The notes below the pieces were generated by a model, which was given only the letters and a program-made list of their open reading frames with translations, ran no database searches and was not told where the DNA came from. From the NCBI GenBank assembly GCA_900473795.1, contig UCMT01000057.1:1-64000 (forward strand): 64,000 bases of DNA. The letters run 5' to 3'. Positions within the stretch are counted from its first letter, which is position 1. Every line of letters begins with the position of its first letter. Origin of the DNA: Hyphomicrobiales bacterium. GTDB lineage: Bacteria > Pseudomonadota > Alphaproteobacteria > Rhizobiales > Rhizobiaceae. Made by a program: the position numbers and the translations under genes. This document shows positions 46,912-55,598 of the stretch, piece by piece.

Positions 46912-47990
46912 GACAGAGCAGCCATAGGTTCCAAGGCCGTGGGCTGCGCGTGCACCTGCGGCGGCTCCGCACGGCATCGGTCGAACACTTGGCGCAGCTC
47001 CACTGCATCCTTTCCATCATGCGCTCCGATGGCGATGATACGGGTTCGCGGTTCCCGGCCGTTCCATTCGTCCGCGACTGCAACATCCACCCGCTTGCCG
47101 ACAACTTGAAGGATGACCCGGCGGCCCGGTTCTTCGGCGACATGAACGACGCCTTTGCATCGATAGACGCTGGCGGGCAGCTTTCGTGCCGCCTCCCGCA
47201 AGGCTTCCAGAGAAAGAGGTATCGCCGTCTCGTAGCTGCACGTGCTGAAGCGCTTTGCGTGGTTCTCTCTGCGATAATGAAGGCGATGCCCACAATTTTG
47301 AACGCTGCAGTGCGGAGAATGATCGAAGTCCTCGACCGGAGGAGCGGCGCCGAGCTGCATGGTATCAAACCGACCTACCGACAGTAGGATCTCCAGGGGC
47401 AAATTCCCGTGGGACGCCTGAACGAGACGACAACGGTGGAAGCGTTCATCAAGCCATGCCTTGATCCGTTCAATCTCCTCCGTGGCGACAAGATCGACTT
47501 TGTTGAGAATGAGCATGTCTGCAAATGCCACTTGGCGAAGCTTCAATTCCATCAGTTCGGGTGCCGCGAATACCTGCTCCGCATCAATGACACACATGAT
47601 GCTGTCCAACCGGATGCGATCGCGCATGTTCTCGTCCATAAAGGTGAGTGCGATCCCGGACGGGTCGGCCACTCCGCTGGCCTCGAGCAGTATGTATTCG
47701 GGCTGTTCGGCACGCGTCATCACCTGCATCACCGCGGCGACGAGATCGTCGCGAATATTGCAGCAGACGCAGCCATTGGCGAGATTGATGACATCCCCCT
47801 CGCTTTCGACGCCGACGACAAGCTCGGCATCGATGTTGATCGAACCGAAGTCATTCACCAGCACCGCGACCCGAAGGCCGTGATCGCCCGTAAGAATGCG
47901 GTTCAAAAGCGTGGTTTTGCCTGCCCCGAGAAATCCGGTCAGGACTGTAAGGGGGATGGCTTCCATGCCGGACTGGTCGGTGTACGTCAT
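46908..47990 (-). CDS. CobW/COG0523 GTPase metallochaperone
   Basis: A 360-residue G3E-family GTPase. P-loop GFLGAGKTTLLN (residues 19-30), metal motif CVCC within NGCVCCNIRDDL (74-77), NKVD specificity motif, and C-terminal CobW domain with a His-rich middle (HSPHCSVQNCGHRLHYRRENHAKR). Such proteins deliver zinc or another metal to target enzymes. The start at 47990 follows GGAAGGAA. It sits 52 bases after the MBL hydrolase gene, its possible client together with the DUF3604 protein. Confidence 0.9.
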   Translation of the reverse strand: MTYTDQSGMEAIPLTVLTGFLGAGKTTLLNRILTGDHGLRVAVLVNDFGSINIDAELVVGVESEGDVINLANGCVCCNIRDDLVAAVMQVMTRAEQPEYILLEASGVADPSGIALTFMDENMRDRIRLDSIMCVIDAEQVFAAPELMELKLRQVAFADMLILNKVDLVATEEIERIKAWLDERFHRCRLVQASHGNLPLEILLSVGRFDTMQLGAAPPVEDFDHSPHCSVQNCGHRLHYRRENHAKRFSTCSYETAIPLSLEALREAARKLPASVYRCKGVVHVAEEPGRRVILQVVGKRVDVAVADEWNGREPRTRIIAIGAHDGKDAVELRQVFDRCRAEPPQVHAQPTALEPMAALS

Positions 47991-48042
47991 CTCGATTTCC
48001 TTCCGGAGTTTCGCCGCCGAGGTTGTGTTGCGATTACCGGCC

Positions 48043-49527
48043 CTATTTCGCCGCCTCGATGGCATCGATGATTGCCTGAACCTCCGCAGCCTTGGTGGAT
48101 AGCTTCGCCTGTGCCATTTTTGCCTTCTTAAGAACTATTTCGCGGACATCGATCGTGAAGTCTTGCGGGAAATTCGGCTCCGGCTCGCGATAGACGTCGG
48201 ACGGATAGTATTTCTTCGGGTCGATCTCCCGATCGCGGACGGCCTGCTCCTGAACGTCGGCGACCCTATGCCGCGGATTTGGAAATTTGACCTCCAGATT
48301 CCTCGGGCTCAGGTCAAACAGGCCGATGGCTTCTTTCGGGCTCGGGCGAGCCATGTTGCCCGCTTCGGGGAGCGCAGCCTTGCGCGTCCAGACGGCGTCC
48401 TTGGTGACGTTGACGACCACGACGTCGGGCGCGCCGAACTGGAACAATCCGCTATAGTGGACGCGGATCCCGGCCGTGATCTCCGGGATCAATTCCTCGT
48501 CGTAGCTGACATGCGTGACCATCGCCAGGCGTGGCTGGATCTTGTCGAACATGTAGCCGACCGCGTAATGCGGGCTGTGTGCCTGATCGATCGTGTTTTG
48601 GGCCATGATCGGTGGCATGCCGAACTTCAACGCCTGGAGGTTCGCCACGTCTGGCTGCACCTCGGTCACGAAGACATCCACACCCTTGGCCAGTTCCAGA
48701 GACAGTTCGTCCGGCCGCCCGTCGCCGGTCCAGACGAACGACAGCCCGTTCCAGTCGAGCCTGTAGGCCGAGGCACCGTCCTTCGTGTGCGCGCGCCGCC
48801 AATGGCGAATAACGACGCCGTCCTTGTCGTAGCAGATGCCATTGTCGTCGCGGAAGTCGAACTCGTTGACCTCGATCTCGTAGCCGTCGCCGATCGGGAG
48901 GGCGTTGAAAGAATCCGTGTGCCAATGGGTCATCATCTTCATGCCTTCGATCATGTGCTTGATGCCGTCCTGGGGCGACCGGCCCGATGGCCCGTGGACG
49001 CGCAGCGGCTTCCAACGCCCCATCCAGGGGGCAAAGGCGTAGAGATACGGAAGATCCGCGTAGTGATCGACATGGAGATGAGTGAAGAAGATATCGTTGA
49101 CCGTCTGCAACGGCACGGCCATCGCGATGATGTTGCGCATGCAGCCGGAGCCGAAATCAAAGAAGAACCGGTTGCCGTTCCCAAGTTCGACCATGATGCA
49201 GGTGCCGGCCTGCGCCTTCGTGACCGGAATCGGCGTACTGCCGATGAAGGATATCCGCATCTCGTCGGGGCCGATCGGTTCCTGACCTGGGTAGTAGATG
49301 TTGTTGCTGACGAGATAGGGTGTCGGTCGGTAGTAGGGCGGTAGCGTGATCCCGCCGCTCGGTACGCCGCCGTAAGGGTTCTTCACCGTTGCAGTCGCAG
49401 TTTCTTCTTGCGCCTGCGCCGATGCCACTGCGGTCGTCGACAGAGCTGCAGCTCCGGCCAGCCCCGCTGTCTTGAGGGCATCACGGCGGGTCATGCGCCG
49501 CTGACCAGCGTCTGTTTCATCTGTCAT
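48043..49527 (-). CDS. Tat-exported MBL-fold metallo-hydrolase (GntH-like)
   Basis: A 494-residue secreted metallo-beta-lactamase-fold protein. The N-terminus has a twin-arginine signal (TRRDALKTAGLAGAAAL, residues 13-29). Metal motif HLHVDH is at 150-155 and a second histidine region at VTHVSYDEEL. It resembles proteins often named after GntH of guanitoxin biosynthesis, but no guanitoxin genes are present, so that name does not tell the function. It probably folds with its metal in the cytoplasm before Tat export, consistent with the adjacent CobW chaperone. GGAG precedes the ATG. Confidence 0.87.
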   Translation of the reverse strand: MTDETDAGQRRMTRRDALKTAGLAGAAALSTTAVASAQAQEETATATVKNPYGGVPSGGITLPPYYRPTPYLVSNNIYYPGQEPIGPDEMRISFIGSTPIPVTKAQAGTCIMVELGNGNRFFFDFGSGCMRNIIAMAVPLQTVNDIFFTHLHVDHYADLPYLYAFAPWMGRWKPLRVHGPSGRSPQDGIKHMIEGMKMMTHWHTDSFNALPIGDGYEIEVNEFDFRDDNGICYDKDGVVIRHWRRAHTKDGASAYRLDWNGLSFVWTGDGRPDELSLELAKGVDVFVTEVQPDVANLQALKFGMPPIMAQNTIDQAHSPHYAVGYMFDKIQPRLAMVTHVSYDEELIPEITAGIRVHYSGLFQFGAPDVVVVNVTKDAVWTRKAALPEAGNMARPSPKEAIGLFDLSPRNLEVKFPNPRHRVADVQEQAVRDREIDPKKYYPSDVYREPEPNFPQDFTIDVREIVLKKAKMAQAKLSTKAAEVQAIIDAIEAAK

Positions 49528-49706
49528 GACGTGTTCTCCTCTATCTGATCATCCGAACTCAACGGCGTGACGGAATGGTGGCAGGCGGGTGGCCAGGAAG
49601 CGCCACGTCAAGCGGGCATCAGCATCCGTTCGAAACTGCTCTTCCAAGGGAAGCTCGTTTGTCGATGACGGCCGCCGGGATCTCGCTCGACGGCGGTTGA
49701 CTCAGG

Positions 49707-49943
49707 TCAGCAGTTGTAGACGCCGTTCGCGCACCGTACGGCGACCCGGCCGACGGTCCGCCGTGTCGTGCGGCGCGCAACGCCTGCGACGCTGACAGGC
49801 GTAAGCGGACGGCCGACGCGGGCCTCGGCACTCGAGACGAAGCCGGACACGCCGGGGAACGAGACCCGTTCGCCCGCTTCAAGGCTAAACAGGCCGACGA
49901 CCACGGCCAGCAATGCTATCTTCAGTTTCCGGGACGGGTTCAT
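49707..49943 (-). CDS. Small secreted basic protein
   Basis: A 78-residue protein with a membrane/signal segment (KIALLAVVVGLFSL) and a mature basic part GRPLTPVSVAGVARRTTRRTVGRVAVRC. The VSVAGVARRTTRRT stretch recurs in small secreted proteins of alphaproteobacteria, as I recall, often near DUF2092 or DUF1254 genes. Its ATG overlaps the stop of the upstream DUF2092 gene by 4 bases. Function unknown. Confidence 0.75.
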   Translation of the reverse strand: MNPSRKLKIALLAVVVGLFSLEAGERVSFPGVSGFVSSAEARVGRPLTPVSVAGVARRTTRRTVGRVAVRCANGVYNC

Positions 49944-50743
49944 TTGGCTTCTCCCATGGCAAAGTGGTCTGGCAGATCGTCGATATCGGGTAGTGCTTCC
50001 GGACCGACCTGTTTGGCGTCACTCGTGTTTTTGAACCCGTAGTCGGCCGCCACGACGTCGATGCCCGTCTTCCAGTCCGTTATTCGGATGTCGTACTGCG
50101 GCCCTTGTTCGATCTTGGTCGAGGTGATGGCGTATCTGCAGGGATAGGGGCGCTCGCCTTGCGCGATCCAGATCTGCCAGTCGACTTCGGCGGTGCGGAA
50201 CGCCAGATGATCGCATTCGACGCCGCCGATCACGCCGCTGCCGAGGTCCTTGACGTCGGTCACGTCGGGCATCAGTTCGTCATAGACGTTCGGAAGAAGG
50301 AGGTCGGCGGCGGGAAGCGGACGACCAAACTTGTCGCGCAACACCTCGATCAGGTTCTCGACGGTGCCCGGAACCTCGGCTTGGGTGTAGAGGTTGGCGT
50401 TCTTTCCGAGCAGGGTCACGGTCTTGCCATCGAAACTCATCTCGACGTCGGCGAAGCCGCCAGTCCGAGTCGCCCTGATCTTGTCCGGCCGTCCGAGGTC
50501 GACCCTGCCGGAGCTTGCCAGAAGCAGCTTCTGGTTATCCTTGGTGACGACCTCCAGATCGGAGTCATAAGCGAACGAAATCGCCTTCTGCTCACCGAGG
50601 TAGTTCGACATCCTCTTGAGGAGATCCTTCGCTTCGGCTTCGCCCGCATGCACCACGGTCGAAGACATGAAGACGGCGAGTGCCGTCCACAGAAGTCCGG
50701 TTCTTGCCGCACGCATGGTATTTCGCGTTGTCGTGCTCGTCAT
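49940..50743 (-). CDS. DUF2092 periplasmic protein
   Basis: A 267-residue exported protein (signal to about residue 33, VHA) of the DUF2092 family, LolA-like in fold: KDLLKRMSNYLGEQKAISFAYDSDLEVV, then GRVDLGRPDKIRATRTGGFADVEMSFDGKTVTL. It may bind a lipid or hydrophobic molecule in the periplasm. Coupled to the small basic protein downstream. A half-operator (50811-50823) lies about 70 bases before its start. Confidence 0.85.
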   Translation of the reverse strand: MTSTTTRNTMRAARTGLLWTALAVFMSSTVVHAGEAEAKDLLKRMSNYLGEQKAISFAYDSDLEVVTKDNQKLLLASSGRVDLGRPDKIRATRTGGFADVEMSFDGKTVTLLGKNANLYTQAEVPGTVENLIEVLRDKFGRPLPAADLLLPNVYDELMPDVTDVKDLGSGVIGGVECDHLAFRTAEVDWQIWIAQGERPYPCRYAITSTKIEQGPQYDIRITDWKTGIDVVAADYGFKNTSDAKQVGPEALPDIDDLPDHFAMGEAK

Positions 50744-50810
50744 GTGCGTTTCCTCCTCCGCCCGGTTATCGGACGGCGAAGGGATGCTACGCCTGCTTTA
50801 CCGCGAGCGC

Positions 50811-50837
50811 GTGTAACATACGGTATCATCGATGTAG
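50811..50837. promoter_or_regulatory. Operator-like half-site, site 5
   Basis: GTGTAACATACGG contains GTAACATACGG, identical to one arm of site 3, and an ATGTAG follows at 50832. The second palindrome arm is degenerate. It lies upstream of the DUF2092 gene, in the short gap after the regulator stop codon. Confidence 0.45.
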
Positions 50838-50845
50838 CTTCTGGC

Positions 50846-52663
50846 TTAGGGGGCTTCAATTTCCGAGGCTTCGGACGATGCGCCAGGCACGGGTTCCGCG
50901 GTCGCCGGAACTGGCATCCCGGCTTTGCGCATCGCGGCGAGGAAGCGCGCCTGGTCGTCGGGCTGCATGTTGCGCTGTTGCATTTCCTCGACGACGTTCG
51001 GCATGAACGCCGGCCGCATCCTGACGAAGAGTTCGCCCGCGCGCCGCGCGTCGGCTTCCATCCCCGCTTCCGCGAAAATCATCGCCGCGACCAGGTGAAA
51101 AATCGGAAACTTCTGCAGGTCCGCCTGCCTGATCTCCCTTACGGCTCGCTGATGGTCTCCGAGCATGGCGGACGCAAGCGCGCGCGATCCGCGGTAAAAA
51201 CCCCCGCCGCCGGGATTGAGCGCGATGGCATTGTCGAGAAGGCTCGCGCCCCGTTGCGATTGCCCCGCAAGATTGAGGAGCGCTCCGAACTCTCCCATGA
51301 GTTCCGTGTCGTTCGGATTGATCGCCAGTGCCCGCTCCCCGACACGGATCGCCTCCTCCGGCTGCCGGGTGAAGAACAACGCGTTCATCAGCGCCTGGAG
51401 CGCGCGCGTGTTTCCCGGCTCCACCTGTACCGCCTGCCGCGCCGTCTGGAGCGCCCGTTCCAACGGGTTGACGGCGGCCGCGACTGGATTGAACTGGAAC
51501 CGTCCCTCATCGAGGTAGACGATGGAAAGCATCGCCCATGCCGTTGCATAGGTCGGATAGCGCGCCACCGCGCTCTCGAGACAGTCACGAACAAGGGCGT
51601 GGCGTTCGGGGCTGAGCTCGGCGCGGTAGGCGTAGAAGTTCAGGGTGCATTCGTAGGCACCGAGGTCATCCGGTGGCGGGCGGGACGCATCCGCCTGGGC
51701 CACGATGCCGTACGGCTGCGCGACGGCGGTCGCGACCTGGCCTGCGACATCTGCCTGTATTGCGAACAAGTCGCGGGAGCCGAGTCTGTTGTCGTAATTT
51801 TGCGACCACAGGATTGCGCCATTATCCGTGTCGACAAGCCGGGCGGTCACGCGCATGTGGTCCCCCGAAACTCGAACGCCACCTGAGAGCAGATAGCGCG
51901 CGCCGACCTGGTCGCGGACCTGCCTGATGTGGGCATCGGGCGTCAGGCTGTTCGATGTCTCGCGGCCGAATACCCTTATCTCCTTGAAACGGGGCAATGT
52001 TGTCAGCAGCTCTTCGGTGAGGCCGAGCGTATAAAGCTTCGCCTGCGGCCCCTCGCCGAGATCGGCGAACGGTGCGATCACGATGGTCGGCACGTCGGGG
52101 CCGATTACAGTTGTTTCGGTCGCAGGAGCGACAGAGGGGAGCGTCGACACCCAATAGGCTCCACCAAACAAGATGAAGGCGGCGGCTGCGATGCCGGAGA
52201 TGGTTCGCCATGCCGGCAACCACCACTCCTGGTTCGGCGGGAGGTAGCGCATGGCCCAATGGGCAGGCTCGATCTGCTCACCGTCCAATTCGGGAGATGG
52301 AGGTGCGCTCCAGGTGAACACCGGCGCGTATCCGCCCTTGGGAATATCGATGCGGATCGGATCGGTCCGTCCGGCGGTGAGGTAGTAGCGTTCGAGCACG
52401 CGACGAAGACGACCTGCCTGTATCCGGACGACGGGGTCGTCCTGTGTAAAATTCACGTCACGCTTGAAGACTTCGAGAGCGATGGAATAGCCCTTGATCC
52501 GGTTCGCGTTGCCAGCCAGCGACTCCTCGACGATATAGCTAAGGAATGCGGCCCCGCGGCCGACGTTCGGAAACTCTGTGCTGGTGATGATGCGCTGGAG
52601 CTGGGCGCGAATCTCCTCCTCGCACGGCGGCTTGCGGACTTCGACGTCTGTTGATGTCAGCAC
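50846..52663 (-). CDS. Membrane-anchored wHTH-like regulator with TPR domain
   Basis: A 605-residue protein. Residues about 15-117 are a winged-helix-like region (AAFLSYIVEESLAG, VVRIQAGRLRRVLERYY, ending in the wing-like IDIPKGGYAPVF) often seen fused to TPR proteins in alphaproteobacteria. A single transmembrane helix is at about 153-173. A periplasmic domain follows (TIVIAPFADLG... GLTEELLTTLPRF... ARYLLSGGVRVSGDHMRVTARLVD), like the CadC/adenylate-cyclase-associated TolB/FlgO-type domain. The C-terminal half is TPR-like repeats. The start is GTG with GGAG upstream; site 3 lies 37 bases before it. Likely a one-component sensor-regulator of this cluster. Confidence 0.8.
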   Translation of the reverse strand: MLTSTDVEVRKPPCEEEIRAQLQRIITSTEFPNVGRGAAFLSYIVEESLAGNANRIKGYSIALEVFKRDVNFTQDDPVVRIQAGRLRRVLERYYLTAGRTDPIRIDIPKGGYAPVFTWSAPPSPELDGEQIEPAHWAMRYLPPNQEWWLPAWRTISGIAAAAFILFGGAYWVSTLPSVAPATETTVIGPDVPTIVIAPFADLGEGPQAKLYTLGLTEELLTTLPRFKEIRVFGRETSNSLTPDAHIRQVRDQVGARYLLSGGVRVSGDHMRVTARLVDTDNGAILWSQNYDNRLGSRDLFAIQADVAGQVATAVAQPYGIVAQADASRPPPDDLGAYECTLNFYAYRAELSPERHALVRDCLESAVARYPTYATAWAMLSIVYLDEGRFQFNPVAAAVNPLERALQTARQAVQVEPGNTRALQALMNALFFTRQPEEAIRVGERALAINPNDTELMGEFGALLNLAGQSQRGASLLDNAIALNPGGGGFYRGSRALASAMLGDHQRAVREIRQADLQKFPIFHLVAAMIFAEAGMEADARRAGELFVRMRPAFMPNVVEEMQQRNMQPDDQARFLAAMRKAGMPVPATAEPVPGASSEASEIEAP

Positions 52664-52699
52664 GGCCCGCTCCTCTCCCCAGAGCACCCGATAGCACCC

Positions 52700-52718
52700 G
52701 TATGTTACAGTAACATAC
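52700..52718. promoter_or_regulatory. Operator-like palindrome, site 3
   Basis: GTATGTTACAGTAACATAC is a perfect 19-base palindrome around A. It lies 37-55 bases before the regulator start and about 100 before the opposite small gene, fitting autoregulation of a divergent promoter. Confidence 0.75.
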
Positions 52719-52815
52719 TCCCTAAAGGCTCCCGCATCCACGATACTACATGGGCAGGCGCGCACGTTGCAGTAGTGGCTTAGCGGTAGTCCTTTAGAGG
52801 GAAGAAAACAAGCAG

Positions 52816-53079
52816 ATGGTTGACAACGGGACCGCTGTCAAAACCCGCTTTCCGAGCCGTGCCCAGGCGATCGACGCGCTTCTGGCCCGCGACGAAGGCT
52901 TCCGGGACATGTGTTCAGACTATACGACCGCGGAGGAAGAACTACGAAAATGGCGGTCGTCATCCGAACAGCACCGGGACGCCCGCATCACCGAGTACAG
53001 CGAACTCGTCGAGGAACTGGCGGCGGAGATCGATGCGACGCTCGACCGTGCAGCGGTCGTGCCCTTTCCAAAGCGGTGA
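52816..53079 (+). CDS. Small hypothetical protein (87 aa)
   Basis: An 87-residue soluble, acidic helical protein (RAQAIDALLARDEGFRDMCSDYTTAEEELRKW, ending AAVVPFPKR). Such short proteins occur in rhizobia next to sulfatase or TPR regulator genes, as I recall. The family has no known role. A GGGAAG lies a little far upstream of the ATG. It is divergent from the regulator with site 3 between them. Confidence 0.6.
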   Translation: MVDNGTAVKTRFPSRAQAIDALLARDEGFRDMCSDYTTAEEELRKWRSSSEQHRDARITEYSELVEELAAEIDATLDRAAVVPFPKR

Positions 53080-53089
53080 ATGTCGGGGC

Positions 53090-53106
53090 GTAGGTTACCG
53101 TAACAT
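53090..53106. promoter_or_regulatory. Operator-like palindrome, site 4
   Basis: GTAGGTTACCGTAACAT has core GTTACCGTAAC (53094-53104), a perfect palindrome around C, with the same GTAGG left flank as sites 1 and 2. It lies before the degraded membrane-protein genes at 53218-53580. Confidence 0.7.
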
Positions 53107-53217
53107 CCTGCGCCCGATGAGACATGTCGGACAAAACCGACCGCGTGAAACGGCGGTTGTGCAAGCTCGCCCGCCACCGCCGCCGATTCCTTCTCGACGC
53201 AGATCCCCTTCGTCACC

Positions 53218-53331
53218 ATGGCCATCGGCTACACGGTGTTGACAACGGCGCTGCTCTGGCGACAACGGCGGGCCACTGATACTTCTCCCCTGAACGCGGA
53301 TTGGAGGTGGATCGTTGGGATTGAGGAATAG
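53218..53331 (+). pseudogene. Fragment of a small membrane protein
   Basis: A short ORF (37 residues) starting MAIGYTVLTTALLW, one membrane helix. The same frame upstream (53150 on) reads SSPATAADSFSTQIPFVTMAIGY but lacks a start codon, so the N-terminus seems lost. The stop overlaps the next gene. The ATG at 53218 could still be used. Confidence 0.35.
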
Positions 53332-53789
53332 CGGAGCGGCGTACGGAATCCTGCTTGCCGGACAGACCGTCGCGGCGTCAACCTTGTTCTGGATCGTTTT
53401 CCCGCTGTTCCAGCAGATCATCACGCATCTCGGGGAGCAGCAGGAACTGAGCTACTCCCAGCAAGTCGCCACGATCTGCAGCGCCACGCTGCTTCACGTC
53501 TGCTATTGGACCCGGCTGAAGTGGGTGCCCGTCGTCGCGCCATTCCACAACGTATTCGTGGCGCATCTCTGTTCGTTTGTAAGCGGTGTGCCACTCAAAC
53601 TTGGACGAGATAAATCCGCTATAATTGCTGCAGGCACTGGATCGCCATGGCAACTTTGCGCCATGTGTGGACCCCTGTATCGATTGGCCGCGCTGGCTAA
53701 ACAGGAATTTCCGGTGACGCCACGAGATTGGCCACGACGGTTTGGGTGTGGTGCCCCCCGCGACAGACTCGGGCTAACAAGCCCCATGG

Positions 53790-53800
<11 letters not shown>
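53315..53800 (+). pseudogene. Truncated membrane-protein gene
   Basis: TTG start with GGAGGTGGATCG upstream. The first 88 residues (NSGAAYGILLAGQTVAASTLFWIVFPLFQQ, then PVVAPFHNVFVAHLCSFVS) look like an intact multi-span membrane protein. From about 53579 the sequence changes character (GVPLKLGRDKSAII...), with no hydrophobic pattern. The gene seems cut at 53579, where an IS66-like GTAAGCGG begins, and the remaining frame runs on by chance to 53800. Confidence 0.55.
53579..53625. mobile_element. Possible IS66-like terminal remnant
   Basis: GTAAGCGG at the point where the preceding gene is disrupted resembles IS66-family ends, which begin GTAA. No transposase fragment and no matching second end were found within the next 900 bases, so this is weak and may be chance. 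Confidence 0.25.
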
Positions 53801-54346
<546 letters not shown>

Positions 54347-54510
54347 CGCGTAATCGTGCCAAGATTAAGGTTGGATTGGAAGTTCCAGCGGTAGGGTCGA
54401 ACCGACATACCGGATGGGCATGACCTGACTGATCATATCCTCCCGGCAGGAGCAGTTCAACGTCCGCTTCGCGCCACAAATGCCCCTCCAGCTAAAGTTG
54501 ACTTCCACCG

Positions 54511-55485
54511 CTATCGGGCAATGCAACGGAACCCCAGATGACCAGTCGCCGTGTCGATCGGTTGCGGCATGCGGGCCGCAGGGCGATAGCGCCGGCAGTA
54601 ATTCGGCGCGCACAGATATGAGCCGCCCTTCATGACTTTGCGGGGAACCTTGATAGTGGGTTGGAGCGGATCGTAGCTCTCCTCCGGCTTCCCGCCTCTC
54701 GGATCATGGATCGTACAGCACGGGCTGTCGATCTTGGCATGTTCCTGATACCAGTCGGTCGTCCATTGCCAGACGTTGCCCGCCATGTCGTGAAGGCCGT
54801 AGCCGTTAGCAGGGAACGAGCCAACCGGGGCCGTCCCTTCGAAACCGTCCGCCCGCAGGTTCTGCCAGGGAAACTCGCCCTGCCAGGTGTTTGCCATGTG
54901 CCGTCCTGCGGGCATCCATTCGCTGCCCCAGACAAATTCGGCTCCGTCCAGACCCCCACGCGCCGCACGTTCCCATTCGGCTTCCGACGGGAGCTCCTTG
55001 CCCGCCCATCGTGCGAAGGCTTCGGCATCCCCGTAGCCAACGTGGACGACCGGATGATTGGCGAGCCCCTTGATCGAGCTCGACGGCCCGCGTGGATGTC
55101 GCCAATTTGCACCTTTCACATAAGTCCACCAATTGTAAACATTGCCAAGGGCGACGCGGTGTCTGGGCTTGCTGAAGACGACGGAGGCCGGCTCCAGCAT
55201 GTCTGGCAGGGCACCAGGATAATCCTCGGGGTTCACGGGACGCTCGGCAAGCGTGACATACCCGGTCGCTTCGACAAAGCGGGCAAACTCACGGTTCGTG
55301 ACCGTATGGACATCCATCCAGAAACCTTCCACCTCCACCTTGTGGGCGGGCGCTTCCTCCGGATAGTGGTGATCCGAGCCCATAAGAAATGCGCCGCCCG
55401 GAATCCAGACCATTTTTTCGAAGGGTGGATTTGCAGCTCCTTCTCCCCCTGCTTCGGAATGATTGCCTTCATAGCGGGCGGTCAT
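54511..55485 (-). CDS. Formylglycine-generating enzyme family protein
   Basis: FGE/SUMF1-type enzyme that oxidises the active-site cysteine of sulfatases to formylglycine. The 324-residue protein has PGGAFLMGS, ELPSEAEWERAARGG, GNVWQW and the C-terminal catalytic CAPNYC (Cys292, Cys297) in GGSYLCAPNYCRRYRPAARMP, the copper-binding pair of active FGE. GGAG precedes the ATG at 55485; another ATG is four codons earlier. It follows a Cys-type sulfatase gene, its probable substrate. No signal peptide is seen, so it acts in the cytoplasm before export. Confidence 0.93.
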   Translation of the reverse strand: MTARYEGNHSEAGGEGAANPPFEKMVWIPGGAFLMGSDHHYPEEAPAHKVEVEGFWMDVHTVTNREFARFVEATGYVTLAERPVNPEDYPGALPDMLEPASVVFSKPRHRVALGNVYNWWTYVKGANWRHPRGPSSSIKGLANHPVVHVGYGDAEAFARWAGKELPSEAEWERAARGGLDGAEFVWGSEWMPAGRHMANTWQGEFPWQNLRADGFEGTAPVGSFPANGYGLHDMAGNVWQWTTDWYQEHAKIDSPCCTIHDPRGGKPEESYDPLQPTIKVPRKVMKGGSYLCAPNYCRRYRPAARMPQPIDTATGHLGFRCIAR

Positions 55486-55555
55486 TGGCCACTCCATGGA
55501 TGGAACCTGCTCGGCAGCGGCGCGATGAAGACCGAGGCAAGCCGCTTCGCCCTTG

Positions 55556-55577
55556 GAGCCCCGCGCGCGCGGGGCTC
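55556..55577. repeat. Perfect GC palindrome between sulfatase and FGE genes
   Basis: A 22-base perfect palindrome (arms GAGCCCCGCGC) in the 113-base gap between the two co-directional genes. There is no T run after it, so it is more likely an mRNA-stability or attenuation hairpin that lowers FGE expression than a true terminator. Confidence 0.6.
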
Positions 55578-55598
55578 ATGCATAACTGGATGCAGATG

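Noticed and set aside
48043-49527. Guanitoxin biosynthesis role for the MBL hydrolase
   Set aside because: The family name only reflects similarity; no other guanitoxin genes are present in the window.
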